A DNA stretch of 64,000 nucleotides from contig NZ_CP108776.1 of NCBI RefSeq assembly GCF_045207785.1, positions 6,138,001 to 6,202,000 on the forward strand. Reading direction: 5' to 3'. The notes under the pieces were generated by a model that was not told where the DNA came from, did no database searches, and saw only the letters and a list, made by a program, of their open reading frames with translations. The stretch comes from Embleya sp045207785. Its GTDB lineage: Bacteria > Actinomycetota > Actinomycetes > Streptomycetales > Streptomycetaceae. The position numbers and the translations under genes were made by a program. Below are positions 35,401 through 41,951 of the stretch, piece after piece (the stretch's first letter is position 1; every line of letters starts with the position of its first letter).

Positions 35401-35797
35401 CCTGCGCGACCTGCGCCCTGGCCTCGGCCGGATCGGCGCCGGCCCGATCCCGCGCGGCCTGGAAGAGCCCTTCGAAGCGCCAGGCGTCCACGGCCTCGTC
35501 GGGCAGCCGCAGGGCGTATCCGGGCGACGCGCTGACCAGGATCGTGGCCGGCGTCCGGCGCGGCCGACCCGGTTCGAGCAGGCGGCGCAGGTTCGACACG
35601 TACGCCTGGAGCGAGGTGACGGCCTGCGCGGGCGGCTCCCCGCGCCACAGGTCCTCGATCATCCGGTCGACGGACACGACCCGGCCTCGGGCGGCCACCA
35701 GGAGAGCGAGCACGGCACGCTGACGCGGGCCGCCCAGGGGGACGGTCACGTCGTTCACATCGGCCTCGAACGAACCGAGCACGCGTAGGTACACCAT
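32420..35797 (-). CDS. BTAD/AfsR-like transcriptional regulator with ATPase and TPR domains
   Basis: 1125 aa from ATG 35797. Domains in order: OmpR-like winged helix (1-98), BTAD (about 105-250), Ala/Pro linker (260-290), AAA/AfsR-type ATPase with VGRDAEL and Walker A TGEAGLGKSALL (321-331) and a LAILLDDLH Walker B, then a long TPR-like C-terminal half with many Ala-rich helices. SARP/large ATP-binding LuxR-type hybrids of this plan activate secondary metabolism or stress genes. No biosynthetic cluster is adjacent. Divergent from the hemerythrin gene (178 bp between starts). Confidence 0.9.
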   Translation of the reverse strand: MVYLRVLGSFEADVNDVTVPLGGPRQRAVLALLVAARGRVVSVDRMIEDLWRGEPPAQAVTSLQAYVSNLRRLLEPGRPRRTPATILVSASPGYALRLPDEAVDAWRFEGLFQAARDRAGADPAEARAQVAQALALWRGPAFAAAADEPWAFAEAARLDELHLTAREFHITAGLRCGDTPGAAADAERLTRDAPLREEGWRLHALALWAGNRQADALGTLRRARAVLAADVGLDPGPALTEVEEAILAQRMDVLWAATRSPVTAVAPAPAAMPAPAPAPVAVAIAAPPIADLFVGRDAELATLTATAGEIAAGGIRIALVTGEAGLGKSALLTRLGAELDRAGLLVVTGRCPEADGAPPAWAWVEALRAVAAVVPPPAESAAALAPLLDDDAAGGSEQDTSEGRFRLHRAVWSWLGAAARHRPLAILLDDLHRADAETLALLASGADGELPGPPLLVVAAYRPDDVDGRLTETLAGLARRSPVRLGLTGLPASAVARLVAAVSETPVDATTMAALAERTGGNPFYVRESARLLDSEGALVALSEVPEGVRDVLRRRLARLPEPAVAVLRLAAVAGREVEVDVLVDAAEVDEVGVLDALDAGLIAGLLTEPAPGRVRFVHALVRDTMCADLSGLRRTRMHVRLAAALERLGIGDVSALAYHYSRAATAATAVRAVEMCVRATELAERRFAHGTAVDLLTRALECAARIPADAPGDRDAERADLYGRLLRAHLRAGDVGAARAVRQQALDAAEAARRDDLAIAAFTAWTVPTPWQGRPYGTVDEVVVAALVRLLARPDLDPATRGRLLQVYATEISGEAADGTADPRALAEEADALAAGVGDPELRALTLAALTGNLATAPQADARAVAAAELVRIADEHDLPAYRWYGRFSLATAAADRSDPETVRRLVAESVEIADTYRMPEAIGVGGCALAVLAHIEGRWDDAEHAYVEATAPMIAQGSPHAVGLRWIGISTIRLSQGRIGELAPEAAGVLAAYGPFLADLLALALAADGRIEEARRTRASIMPIPPDFFQTPMSMFRAAAVVALGERDEAAALYPTLLPLRDASPTCAGLSLAIRPPAHTLGELARFLGHEAEATTHFALAADIADTWGAKRWAADARAMVDG

Positions 35798-35975
35798 GTC
35801 GCCCGCCAGCGTAGTAGCCGGTCCGCGCGGTGTCGGGGCGGCCCCTTGGAGGATGCGGTCCACGGCCGCTCGCGGGCTCCATGTTGCTTCCAGGATTCCT
35901 CCAAGACGCCCGGTCCAAGCTCTGTACATGCCCGGCGACGCAGAGAGTCGGGGGCCTTCGGAAGGGACCGGGAAC

Positions 35976-36647
35976 ATGACCGCCTCGCACACCCCCACCA
36001 CGCCGGCCGCGATCGACACCCACGGGATGGTGGTCGTTCACCGCGGCCTCCGCCGCGAGTCGCGGCTGCTGGCCGAGCTGATCGCCGCGGTCGAGCCGGG
36101 CGACACCGCCCGCGCCAAGGTCCTCGCCGAACACTTCGCCCTGTACCGGACCGGCCTGGACGGCCACCACCACGGCGAGGACGAGCTGCTGTGGCCGCCG
36201 CTGCTGAGCCGGGTCGACCTGGAGGCCGAGATCGTGCTGCGGATGGAGGCGCAGCACGAGCGGGTCGCGGGCAGTCTCGCCGCCGCCGAGGCGGGCGTCG
36301 CGGCGTGGGCGAAGGCCGCGGGCGTCGCGGAGCGGGACGCCCTGGTGGCCGCGCTCGTCGAGCACCGCGCGGCCCTGATCGAGCACCTCGACGACGAGGA
36401 GGCCGAGCTGCTGCCGCTCGCCGCACGGCTGTTGACCGCCGAGGAGTGGCAGAAGCTCGGCGACCACTTCGTGGAGAGCACGCCCGACAAGCCCACGCTC
36501 TTGATGCTGCTTGGCGTCGTCCTGGAGGAGGCCGACGCCGACGAGCGAGCGACGATCTTCGCCGGTCTCCCGCTCCAGGGCCGGATCGCGTGGCGACTCC
36601 TCGGCCGCCCGATGTACGCCCGCATGATCCGCCGCGTCCGCGGCTGA
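35976..36647 (+). CDS. Hemerythrin domain protein
   Basis: 223 aa from ATG 35976. Four-helix bundle with the di-iron ligands visible as HTDR-type His residues: VVHRGLRRESRLL, HFALYRTGLDGHHHGEDELLWPPLL, MEAQHERVAGSLAAAE, and HRAALIEHLDDEEAELLPLA. Binds O2 or NO or stores iron in actinomycetes. The C-terminal extension (about 160-223) is longer than usual. It shares an upstream region with the divergent BTAD regulator. Confidence 0.9.
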   Translation: MTASHTPTTPAAIDTHGMVVVHRGLRRESRLLAELIAAVEPGDTARAKVLAEHFALYRTGLDGHHHGEDELLWPPLLSRVDLEAEIVLRMEAQHERVAGSLAAAEAGVAAWAKAAGVAERDALVAALVEHRAALIEHLDDEEAELLPLAARLLTAEEWQKLGDHFVESTPDKPTLLMLLGVVLEEADADERATIFAGLPLQGRIAWRLLGRPMYARMIRRVRG

Positions 36648-36830
36648 CTTGTGGCGCCGGCTTGTGGCCCGTCCTCGACCTCCCGCCCCCGTACGCGCTC
36701 TGCCGCGGACGCAACCTCCGGGGTCGCCGCGTACCCGACGACGGAGCCGCCCGGCTGCTCGCGGCTGCGTATGATCGTCGGCGCGTGCGCAGTTGTGCGT
36801 CGTGTACGCCCACCCGCTTTGGAGGTCGAC

Positions 36831-37241
36831 GTGGCCGACACGCCCCAGGTCGCGGAACTTCGTATCGTGGTCACCGCGAAGGACTACGACGCGGCCATCG
36901 CCTTCTACCGAGACGCCCTCGGTCTGCCGGAGCGGGGCGCCTTGTCCTCGCCGGGCGGGCGGGTGACGATTCTGGAGGCCGGGCGGGCGACCCTGGAGAT
37001 CGCCGATCCGCCGCACGCCTCGTACATCGACGAGGTCGAAGTCGGCCGCACGGGCGTCGCCGGCCACATCCGCGTGGCCTTCCAGGTCACCGACGCGGAG
37101 GGCGCCACGCGCCGGCTGGAAGCCGCCGGCGCCCGGGTCATCGCCGAGCCCACCCGCACACCCTGGAACTCCGCGAACGCACGGCTCGACGCGCCCGCGG
37201 GCCTGCAACTCACGCTGTTCGAAGAGCTCGGCGGCGAATAG
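36831..37241 (+). CDS. VOC family (glyoxalase/dioxygenase-like) protein
   Basis: 136 aa from GTG 36831 (GGAGG 5 nt upstream). One VOC module pair: RIVVTAKDYDAAIAFYRDALGLPERG, TILEAGRATLEIAD, VAFQVTDAEGATRRLEAAGARVI and APAGLQLTLFEEL. Metal ligands are only partly conserved. Small-molecule binding or resistance role; not assigned. Confidence 0.85.
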   Translation: MADTPQVAELRIVVTAKDYDAAIAFYRDALGLPERGALSSPGGRVTILEAGRATLEIADPPHASYIDEVEVGRTGVAGHIRVAFQVTDAEGATRRLEAAGARVIAEPTRTPWNSANARLDAPAGLQLTLFEELGGE

Positions 37242-37408
37242 CCGTCCCTCGCCCCGCGGAAGGCACGGGCCTGCGGGGCCACGGACCGGGCGGCGGTCGG
37301 TCCCGGCCGTCGGGCCGGGCTCGGCCTCGCGCGGAGGACAGCCGGTCGAGCCGCCTCCCCGCGCCGCCCGCCGCGACCTTGTGTGGCTCGTGACGCAGGT
37401 GGTCACCG

Positions 37409-37651
37409 GTCGCGCTGATGGCCGAGGGCCACGACAACGCGACCATCGCCCAACGGCTCGTCATCACCGACAACGCCGTCCACGAACACATCGGCAACGT
37501 CTTCCTCAAACTCGGCCCGTCGGTCGGCGACAGCGGCCACCGCCGCGTCCGCGCCGTCCTGGCCCACCTCCGCCGCCATGCCGGTACCGCGCTCGACCCG
37601 ACGACATCGCCCCCACCGGGCGGCCGTTCCACCATGCGTCGAGGCGGATGA
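37409..37651 (+). pseudogene. LuxR/NarL response-regulator C-terminal remnant
   Basis: The frame from about 37409 reads VALMAEGHDNATIAQRLVITDNAVHEHIGNVFLKLG in pieces, the LuxR-type helix-turn-helix, followed by a diverged tail. No receiver domain, dimer region or credible start lies upstream (37242-37408 is non-coding GC-rich DNA). Most likely a fragment left after deletion. Confidence 0.65.
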
Positions 37652-37673
37652 GGTCGAGCGCGGCTGCGAAGGA

Positions 37674-38084
37674 TCAGTGCCGCGGCCGGCGGGCTCCGGC
37701 CTTCCGTTTCGAGGAGGCAAACAAGATCGAAAGGAGGCTGGTCACGAACAGGCTCCCGATCATGACCATGCCCACGCCGATCACGAAGAGCCCGCTCGAG
37801 TCGTCCGACCAGTCGTAGTAGGCGGCGACGGTCAGCCCGGTGGTGGTGCCGAGCGTTGCGGCCGCGACGTGCCCCCGGGAAGCCGCCCAGTACACCGGCG
37901 CCGGCAGAGTCAGCCCGAGTCCGATCACCTGCCATGCCTCGTAGGGGCCGGTCGTCGACCCGTCGGGGTACACGTCACGTTGCTGGTCCCAGCCCAGCCA
38001 GGCAGCCCACAACGCCATCGCCACCGCAGCCGGCACCAGGGTCGCCAACAGTTGGAGAACAGGTTTCCGCAGTCCTGTGCGCAT
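37674..38084 (-). CDS. Four-helix membrane protein, hypothetical
   Basis: 136 aa from ATG 38084. Four hydrophobic segments: LLATLVPAAVAMALWAAWLGW, WQVIGLGLTLPAPVYWAA, AATLGTTTGLTVAAYY, and LFVIGVGMVMIGSLFVTSLL, with a basic C-terminus. Not recognised; general membrane protein of actinomycetes. It starts 289 bp from the divergent VOC gene. Confidence 0.7.
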   Translation of the reverse strand: MRTGLRKPVLQLLATLVPAAVAMALWAAWLGWDQQRDVYPDGSTTGPYEAWQVIGLGLTLPAPVYWAASRGHVAAATLGTTTGLTVAAYYDWSDDSSGLFVIGVGMVMIGSLFVTSLLSILFASSKRKAGARRPRH

Positions 38085-38232
38085 GGCCCCAGTGTTCCCG
38101 CTCACCCGAATGCCCATCAGAGCGCAGGTACTCGACTCCATCCGAGTAGAAACGCCTCTCGCGGGAGCCGGCGTGGGGTGTTCACGAGCGGATACCTCGG
38201 CGATACATCCGGGTCCGGGCGGCGTGTCCACA

Positions 38233-38270
38233 CGCCCATCCCCCTCACGCGGGTGTGAGGGGGACGGGCG
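38233..38270. other. Stem-loop in a divergent intergenic region
   Basis: 16-bp arms CGCCCATCCCCCTCAC / GTGAGGGGGACGGGCG with one mismatch and a 6-base loop. Neither flanking gene ends here, so it is not an ordinary terminator; 36 bp upstream of the promoter-like sequence at 38306. Confidence 0.6.
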
Positions 38271-38305
38271 CGGTCGGTCGCGCCGTAGCGCGGGGCGTTA
38301 ATCCG

Positions 38306-38334
38306 TTGACCGGGTGGCACCGGCTGGGCAGGCT
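38306..38334 (+). promoter_or_regulatory. Candidate sigma-70-type promoter
   Basis: TTGACC, 17-bp spacer, CAGGCT, ending 39 bp upstream of the double-VOC start at 38373. The -10 fits the loose Streptomyces consensus. Confidence 0.5.
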
Positions 38335-38372
38335 CCAGCACGACCCGCCTGCCCCTACCGGGAGACCTACGG

Positions 38373-39095
38373 ATGACTTCTCACCTGCACGCGCTCTGCT
38401 TCGATGCGCACGACCCGCTCCGTCTCGCGCGCTTCTGGGCGGACTTTCTCTGCTGGGAGACGTCCGAAGACTCCTCCGACGGCATCACGCTGCTGCCCAG
38501 CGATGACACCGGGTTCCGGCTCCGCTTCCTCCTGACCCAGTCGCGGAGGACAGGCCGGAACCACATGCACTTCGATCTGACGAGCACGTCCCTCGACGAC
38601 CAGAAGCAGGTGGTGGAGAGGGCGCTCGAACTCGGCGCCCGGCACATCGACATCGGTCAACGCCCGGAGGAGGGGCATGTGGTGCTCGCCGACCCGGAGG
38701 GCAATGAGTTCTGTGTCATCGAGCCGGGCAACAGCTTCCTCGCCGAGTGCGGATTCATCGGAGCGCTGGCGGGCGATGGTTCGCAGGAGGCCGGGTACTT
38801 CTGGAGCCGAGCGCTGGGCTGGCCGTTGGTCTGGGACCGGGACCAGGAGACCGCGATCCGCTCACCGCACGGCGGTCCGAAGGTCACGTGGGGTGGTCCG
38901 CCCCTGATGCCCAAGGCGGGGAAGGAACGGTTGCACTTCGACCTCGCTCCACCTGCCGGCAGCGACCAGCAGGCGGAGGTCGACCGGCTCGTCTCCCTCG
39001 GGGCGACGCGCATCGACATCGGCCAAGGGGACGTCGACTGGGTGGTGATGGCCGACCCCGACGGTCACGAGTTCTGTGTGCTGACCCCCCGATAA
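38373..39095 (+). CDS. Double VOC (glyoxalase_6-type) protein
   Basis: 240 aa from ATG 38373 (GGGAGA upstream). Two tandem VOC modules: first with HALCFDAHDPLRLARFWADFL and GHVVLADPEGNEFCVIE, second with GYFWSRALGWPLVWDRDQ and DWVVMADPDGHEFCVL. The paired HFDL strands (HMHFDLTS, LHFDLAPP) repeat. Typical of small-molecule-binding or bleomycin-resistance-like proteins. Substrate unknown. Confidence 0.85.
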   Translation: MTSHLHALCFDAHDPLRLARFWADFLCWETSEDSSDGITLLPSDDTGFRLRFLLTQSRRTGRNHMHFDLTSTSLDDQKQVVERALELGARHIDIGQRPEEGHVVLADPEGNEFCVIEPGNSFLAECGFIGALAGDGSQEAGYFWSRALGWPLVWDRDQETAIRSPHGGPKVTWGGPPLMPKAGKERLHFDLAPPAGSDQQAEVDRLVSLGATRIDIGQGDVDWVVMADPDGHEFCVLTPR

Positions 39096-39233
39096 GCCGC
39101 GGTCTTCGGTGTTGGTGGCTCGTCGTACCCGAAGTCCGAGTTCGCTGATCCAGTCTGCGGACGCGACCCGGCGTCGGCCGGGTACGCAGCGATCCCCGAC
39201 GGCCGATGTCACGAGGCCGACGTGCAAAGCCGT

Positions 39234-39434
39234 TCAGTCGGGGGGCGGTTCGGCGGGTCGGACCTGGGTGATCGGCAGCGTCCACGGGTCGCCCCAGCGG
39301 GGGAGCACGGTGACCTCGGGGCTGCCGTCGGCGGCTCGGGTGCGGGCGATGACGTAGCCCGAGCCCAAACGTCTGCCGGTCGCATCGAACGTGCGCACGA
39401 AGTCGCCTTCCTCGACGGAGGCCGGATTTCTCAT
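39234..39434 (-). CDS. Small hypothetical protein A
   Basis: 66 aa from ATG 39434. MRNPASVEEGDFVRTFDATG at the start then YVIARTRAADGSPEVTVLP; a compact beta-rich, possibly SH3-like/KOW-like module. 25 bp downstream of small protein B on the same strand. Not recognised. Confidence 0.5.
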   Translation of the reverse strand: MRNPASVEEGDFVRTFDATGRRLGSGYVIARTRAADGSPEVTVLPRWGDPWTLPITQVRPAEPPPD

Positions 39435-39459
39435 GTCGTCGTCCTTTCCGGTCTCTCGG

Positions 39460-39663
39460 TCAAGACGGGCGACGGTCGTCGGCCGGAAACGTCACGCGGG
39501 TCAACGGGGTCTCCCATTCGATCCCGCCCATGGGCGGACGCAGGAACGCGTTGCCGTTGATGATGTCCATCAACTCGCCGTGCCGGCCGGATAGTTCGTC
39601 CTTGCCGATCCGGCCGCGCAATTGCTGCGCCCTGAGGTTTTCCGGTGTCTTCGCGTCTGCCAT
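39460..39663 (-). CDS. Small hypothetical protein B
   Basis: 67 aa from ATG 39663 with GGGAG upstream. MADAKTPENLRAQQLRGRIG, then SGRHGELMDIINGNAFLRPP. Divergent from the XRE regulator (169 bp apart). Together with small protein A it forms a two-gene unit that may be controlled by the XRE/DUF397 pair. Confidence 0.5.
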   Translation of the reverse strand: MADAKTPENLRAQQLRGRIGKDELSGRHGELMDIINGNAFLRPPMGGIEWETPLTRVTFPADDRRPS

Positions 39664-39792
39664 GCCGTGCTCCCGAATGGCTCGATCGGCCTAAGTTGTC
39701 TGGTCTTGCCACCAGTCAACGTCCGAGTGATTACGGTTGGCTACGGGCTGATTCTCGCCAGTTGGCATTGGCGAAGAGTCGAGGAGGGACCG

Positions 39793-39806
39793 GGAGAAAA
39801 TTCTCC
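39793..39806. promoter_or_regulatory. Inverted repeat upstream of XRE gene
   Basis: GGAGAA-AA-TTCTCC, 27 bp before the GTG. A second pair, TCGCCA/TGGCGA, lies at 39755-39774. Both fall between divergent units; candidate XRE operators. Confidence 0.45.
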
Positions 39807-39832
39807 AGCAGCTTTCGTGAACGGGAGGCGTT

Positions 39833-40660
39833 GTGGCACAACGTCGCGAGTCCGAACCGCAGCCACCGTCGTGGATCCACGCACATCTGGGACGCGAGAT
39901 CCGGCGCTTGCGGGAGGAGTCGGGTTTGACCCAGGAGACCCTTGCGGAGCAGGTCCATGTCTCGTATCAGCACTTGAGCGCGATCGAGGCCGCAACACGT
40001 GTACCGCCCCGAGATTTGGTCGCCGTCGTCGACGAGGTCCTGCTGGCGCGGGGAACGTTGGTCAGCCTGCGCGAGGAGATGGTGCGATCGCCGCTCTCCG
40101 ACTGGCTGCGCAAGTTCCTGCTGACCGAGGCGCAGGCTCGGACCATCTGCGGGTACGCCGTCCAGGCGATTCCGGGTCTACTACAGACGGAGGACTACTT
40201 CCGGGCTCAGTTCGAAGCGTTTCAGCCTTTCGCATCGAAAGAGCGCATGGAAGCCACCATTGAGGCGCGCATGGGTCGTAAGCAGTTGTTCTACAAGGAA
40301 GATCCGCCCGAGGTCTGGGAGATCCTCGACGAGGCGGCCCTTCGTCGTGCTCCCAGGAACTCTGATGTGATGCGCCGCCAGTTTGCTCACGTCATCGAAC
40401 TCAGTGAGCTGCCGCACGTGACCATTCAGGTGCTCCCGTTCAGTCGGGGGTTTCACGCCATGCTCGACGGCCCGGTCAGCATCCTGACTTTCGCCGAGGG
40501 CGACGACTTCGTGTACGTCGAGGCGTTCGTGGAGGGACTAGTCATCTCCGATCCCGTCACGGTTACTTCTGCGAAGCGTCGGTACGATCGACTGCGAGCA
40601 GAGGCGTTGCCACCGACCGATTCCATCGAGATGATCCGCTCTATCCTGGAGAGCACATGA
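39833..40660 (+). CDS. XRE family regulator with DUF5753 domain
   Basis: 275 aa from GTG 39833 (GGGAGG upstream). XRE helix-turn-helix (about 20-75): LGREIRRLREESGLTQETLAEQVHVSYQHLSAIE. The C-terminal DUF5753 (about 95-270) has QAIPGLLQTEDYFRAQF, RRQFAHVIELSELPHVTIQVLPF and YDRLRAEALPP. This is the WhiJ-like class, many per Streptomyces genome, acting with small DUF397 partners in development and antibiotic control. AT content and codon use are noticeably higher/looser than neighbours, suggesting recent transfer. It overlaps the DUF397 gene by 4 nt (ATGA). Confidence 0.92.
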   Translation: MAQRRESEPQPPSWIHAHLGREIRRLREESGLTQETLAEQVHVSYQHLSAIEAATRVPPRDLVAVVDEVLLARGTLVSLREEMVRSPLSDWLRKFLLTEAQARTICGYAVQAIPGLLQTEDYFRAQFEAFQPFASKERMEATIEARMGRKQLFYKEDPPEVWEILDEAALRRAPRNSDVMRRQFAHVIELSELPHVTIQVLPFSRGFHAMLDGPVSILTFAEGDDFVYVEAFVEGLVISDPVTVTSAKRRYDRLRAEALPPTDSIEMIRSILEST

Positions 40661-40848
40661 TCAAAGCCGTACGCCCCGTTCCCCAGTGGCGCAAGTCGTC
40701 CTACAGCGCTGTCGAGAACCAGTGCGTCGAGACGGCTCCGATCGCGAGTTCGGTCGGCGTCCGCGACTCCAAGGACCCGGCCCGTGGCCACTTGGAACTG
40801 CACCCCGCCGCCTGGTCCACCCTGATCGGCGCCATCAAGCACGCCTGA
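40657..40848 (+). CDS. DUF397 small regulator partner
   Basis: 63 aa, start ATG 40657 inside the stop of the XRE gene (ATGA coupling). WRKSSYSAVENQCVETAPI then VRDSKDPARGHLELHP and WSTLIGAI, the standard DUF397 pattern. Such proteins interact with the cognate XRE/DUF5753 regulator and can act as modulators. Confidence 0.92.
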   Translation: MIKAVRPVPQWRKSSYSAVENQCVETAPIASSVGVRDSKDPARGHLELHPAAWSTLIGAIKHA

Positions 40849-40858
40849 CAGCCCCATT

Positions 40859-40881
40859 CAGCCCGGCCGGCGCTTGAGGCC
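40859..40881 (-). repeat. Inverted diverged copy of 23-bp element
   Basis: CAGCCCGGCCGGCGCTTGAGG reads as the element in reverse, 11 bp past the DUF397 stop; a weaker second one follows near 40886. Confidence 0.6.
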
Positions 40882-40971
40882 ACCCCAGCCCGACCAACGC
40901 CTGACCCTTAGTCAGGACCCAACCGGGCGGCCCGGAACGCGCGTTCACGTGTTCCGGGCCGCCCAGCGGGA

Positions 40972-41868
40972 CTACGGCAGCCAATCCGGCAGCGGCTCGC
41001 GCCGTGCGAGCCACTGCGTCGGTATGCAGGAGGTGCCGTGGTGCGCGGCCAGGATGCCGCCGACGATCGCCGCCATCGTGTCCTGGTCGCCCCCGGCGTT
41101 CACGCACGTGCGGACCGCCGTCTCGTAGTCGGCGAAGTGTGTCGCGACCACCCACAGCGCGAACGGCACGGTGTCCTGGGCGCTGATCCGGGTGCCGTTG
41201 CCCAGCGTTCGCGCGGCATGGCCGGCGTTCGCCCCGAGCAGCCCGCGGGCCCGGTCGATGCCCATGCGCACCAGCGGCGCGTCGTCCGGCACGTACCCGA
41301 GCACGATCTCCAGCACCTCGGCCGGATCCTCGACCACCCGACCGCGCCGCCCCGCCGCCCACGCCGCGGCCACTCCCGCGGCGATCCCGCCCGCGATGCC
41401 CTCGGGGTGGGCGTGTGTCACCTCGGCCGACGCCGCGGCCTCGGTCGCCGCGCGGTCCAGGTCGTCGGCGAACCACGCGCCCAGCGGGGTCACCCGCATC
41501 GCGCCGCCGTTGCCCCAGGACCCGATCCCGTCGAACAGGCCCACACTGGCCTCGCGCCAGTCGCCGCCCCGACGAATCGCCTCCATGAACCGTAACGCGC
41601 CCCTGCCGTAGTCCCGGAACCGCTCCCCACGCGCGGCGAACGCCCGGGCCAGCTCCGCCTGTTCCACCCGTCCGTGTCGCACCAACACCTCAACCAGCGA
41701 ACACGCCATCTGCGTGTCGTCCGTCCACGGCCAAACGCCTTCCGGCGCCCCCGGCAACACGACCACGGTGCGCGGCGTGAAGTTCTCGTTCCCGAAGGCG
41801 TCCCCGACGGACAAGCCGGCCAGGGACTCGTGAGCCATGTCGTGTCGATCCTGCGTTGTCATCCCCAT
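40972..41868 (-). CDS. ADP-ribosylglycohydrolase family protein
   Basis: 298 aa from ATG 41868 (AGGA 8 nt upstream). All-alpha ARH fold with Mg-binding blocks: GLSVGDAFG, WPWTDDTQMA (about 48-56), WGNGGAMRVTPLG (about 115), and the C-terminal GGDQDTMAAIVGGILAAHHG. Removes ADP-ribose from proteins or small molecules (e.g. DraG, ARH1/3-like). Possibly counteracts an ADP-ribosyltransferase elsewhere; none seen in the window. Confidence 0.92.
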   Translation of the reverse strand: MGMTTQDRHDMAHESLAGLSVGDAFGNENFTPRTVVVLPGAPEGVWPWTDDTQMACSLVEVLVRHGRVEQAELARAFAARGERFRDYGRGALRFMEAIRRGGDWREASVGLFDGIGSWGNGGAMRVTPLGAWFADDLDRAATEAAASAEVTHAHPEGIAGGIAAGVAAAWAAGRRGRVVEDPAEVLEIVLGYVPDDAPLVRMGIDRARGLLGANAGHAARTLGNGTRISAQDTVPFALWVVATHFADYETAVRTCVNAGGDQDTMAAIVGGILAAHHGTSCIPTQWLARREPLPDWLP

Positions 41869-41951
41869 CCGGCGATCCTGTACCGCAACGGGCCGTACGA
41901 ACAAGGCAATTGCCACCATCCGCCCGGGACCCACCCGGCACCCGCCCGCCG

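Noticed and set aside
32501..35788. 1095-codon plus-strand frame opposite the BTAD regulator
   Set aside because: Shadow of a large real gene with clear BTAD and Walker motifs on the minus strand.
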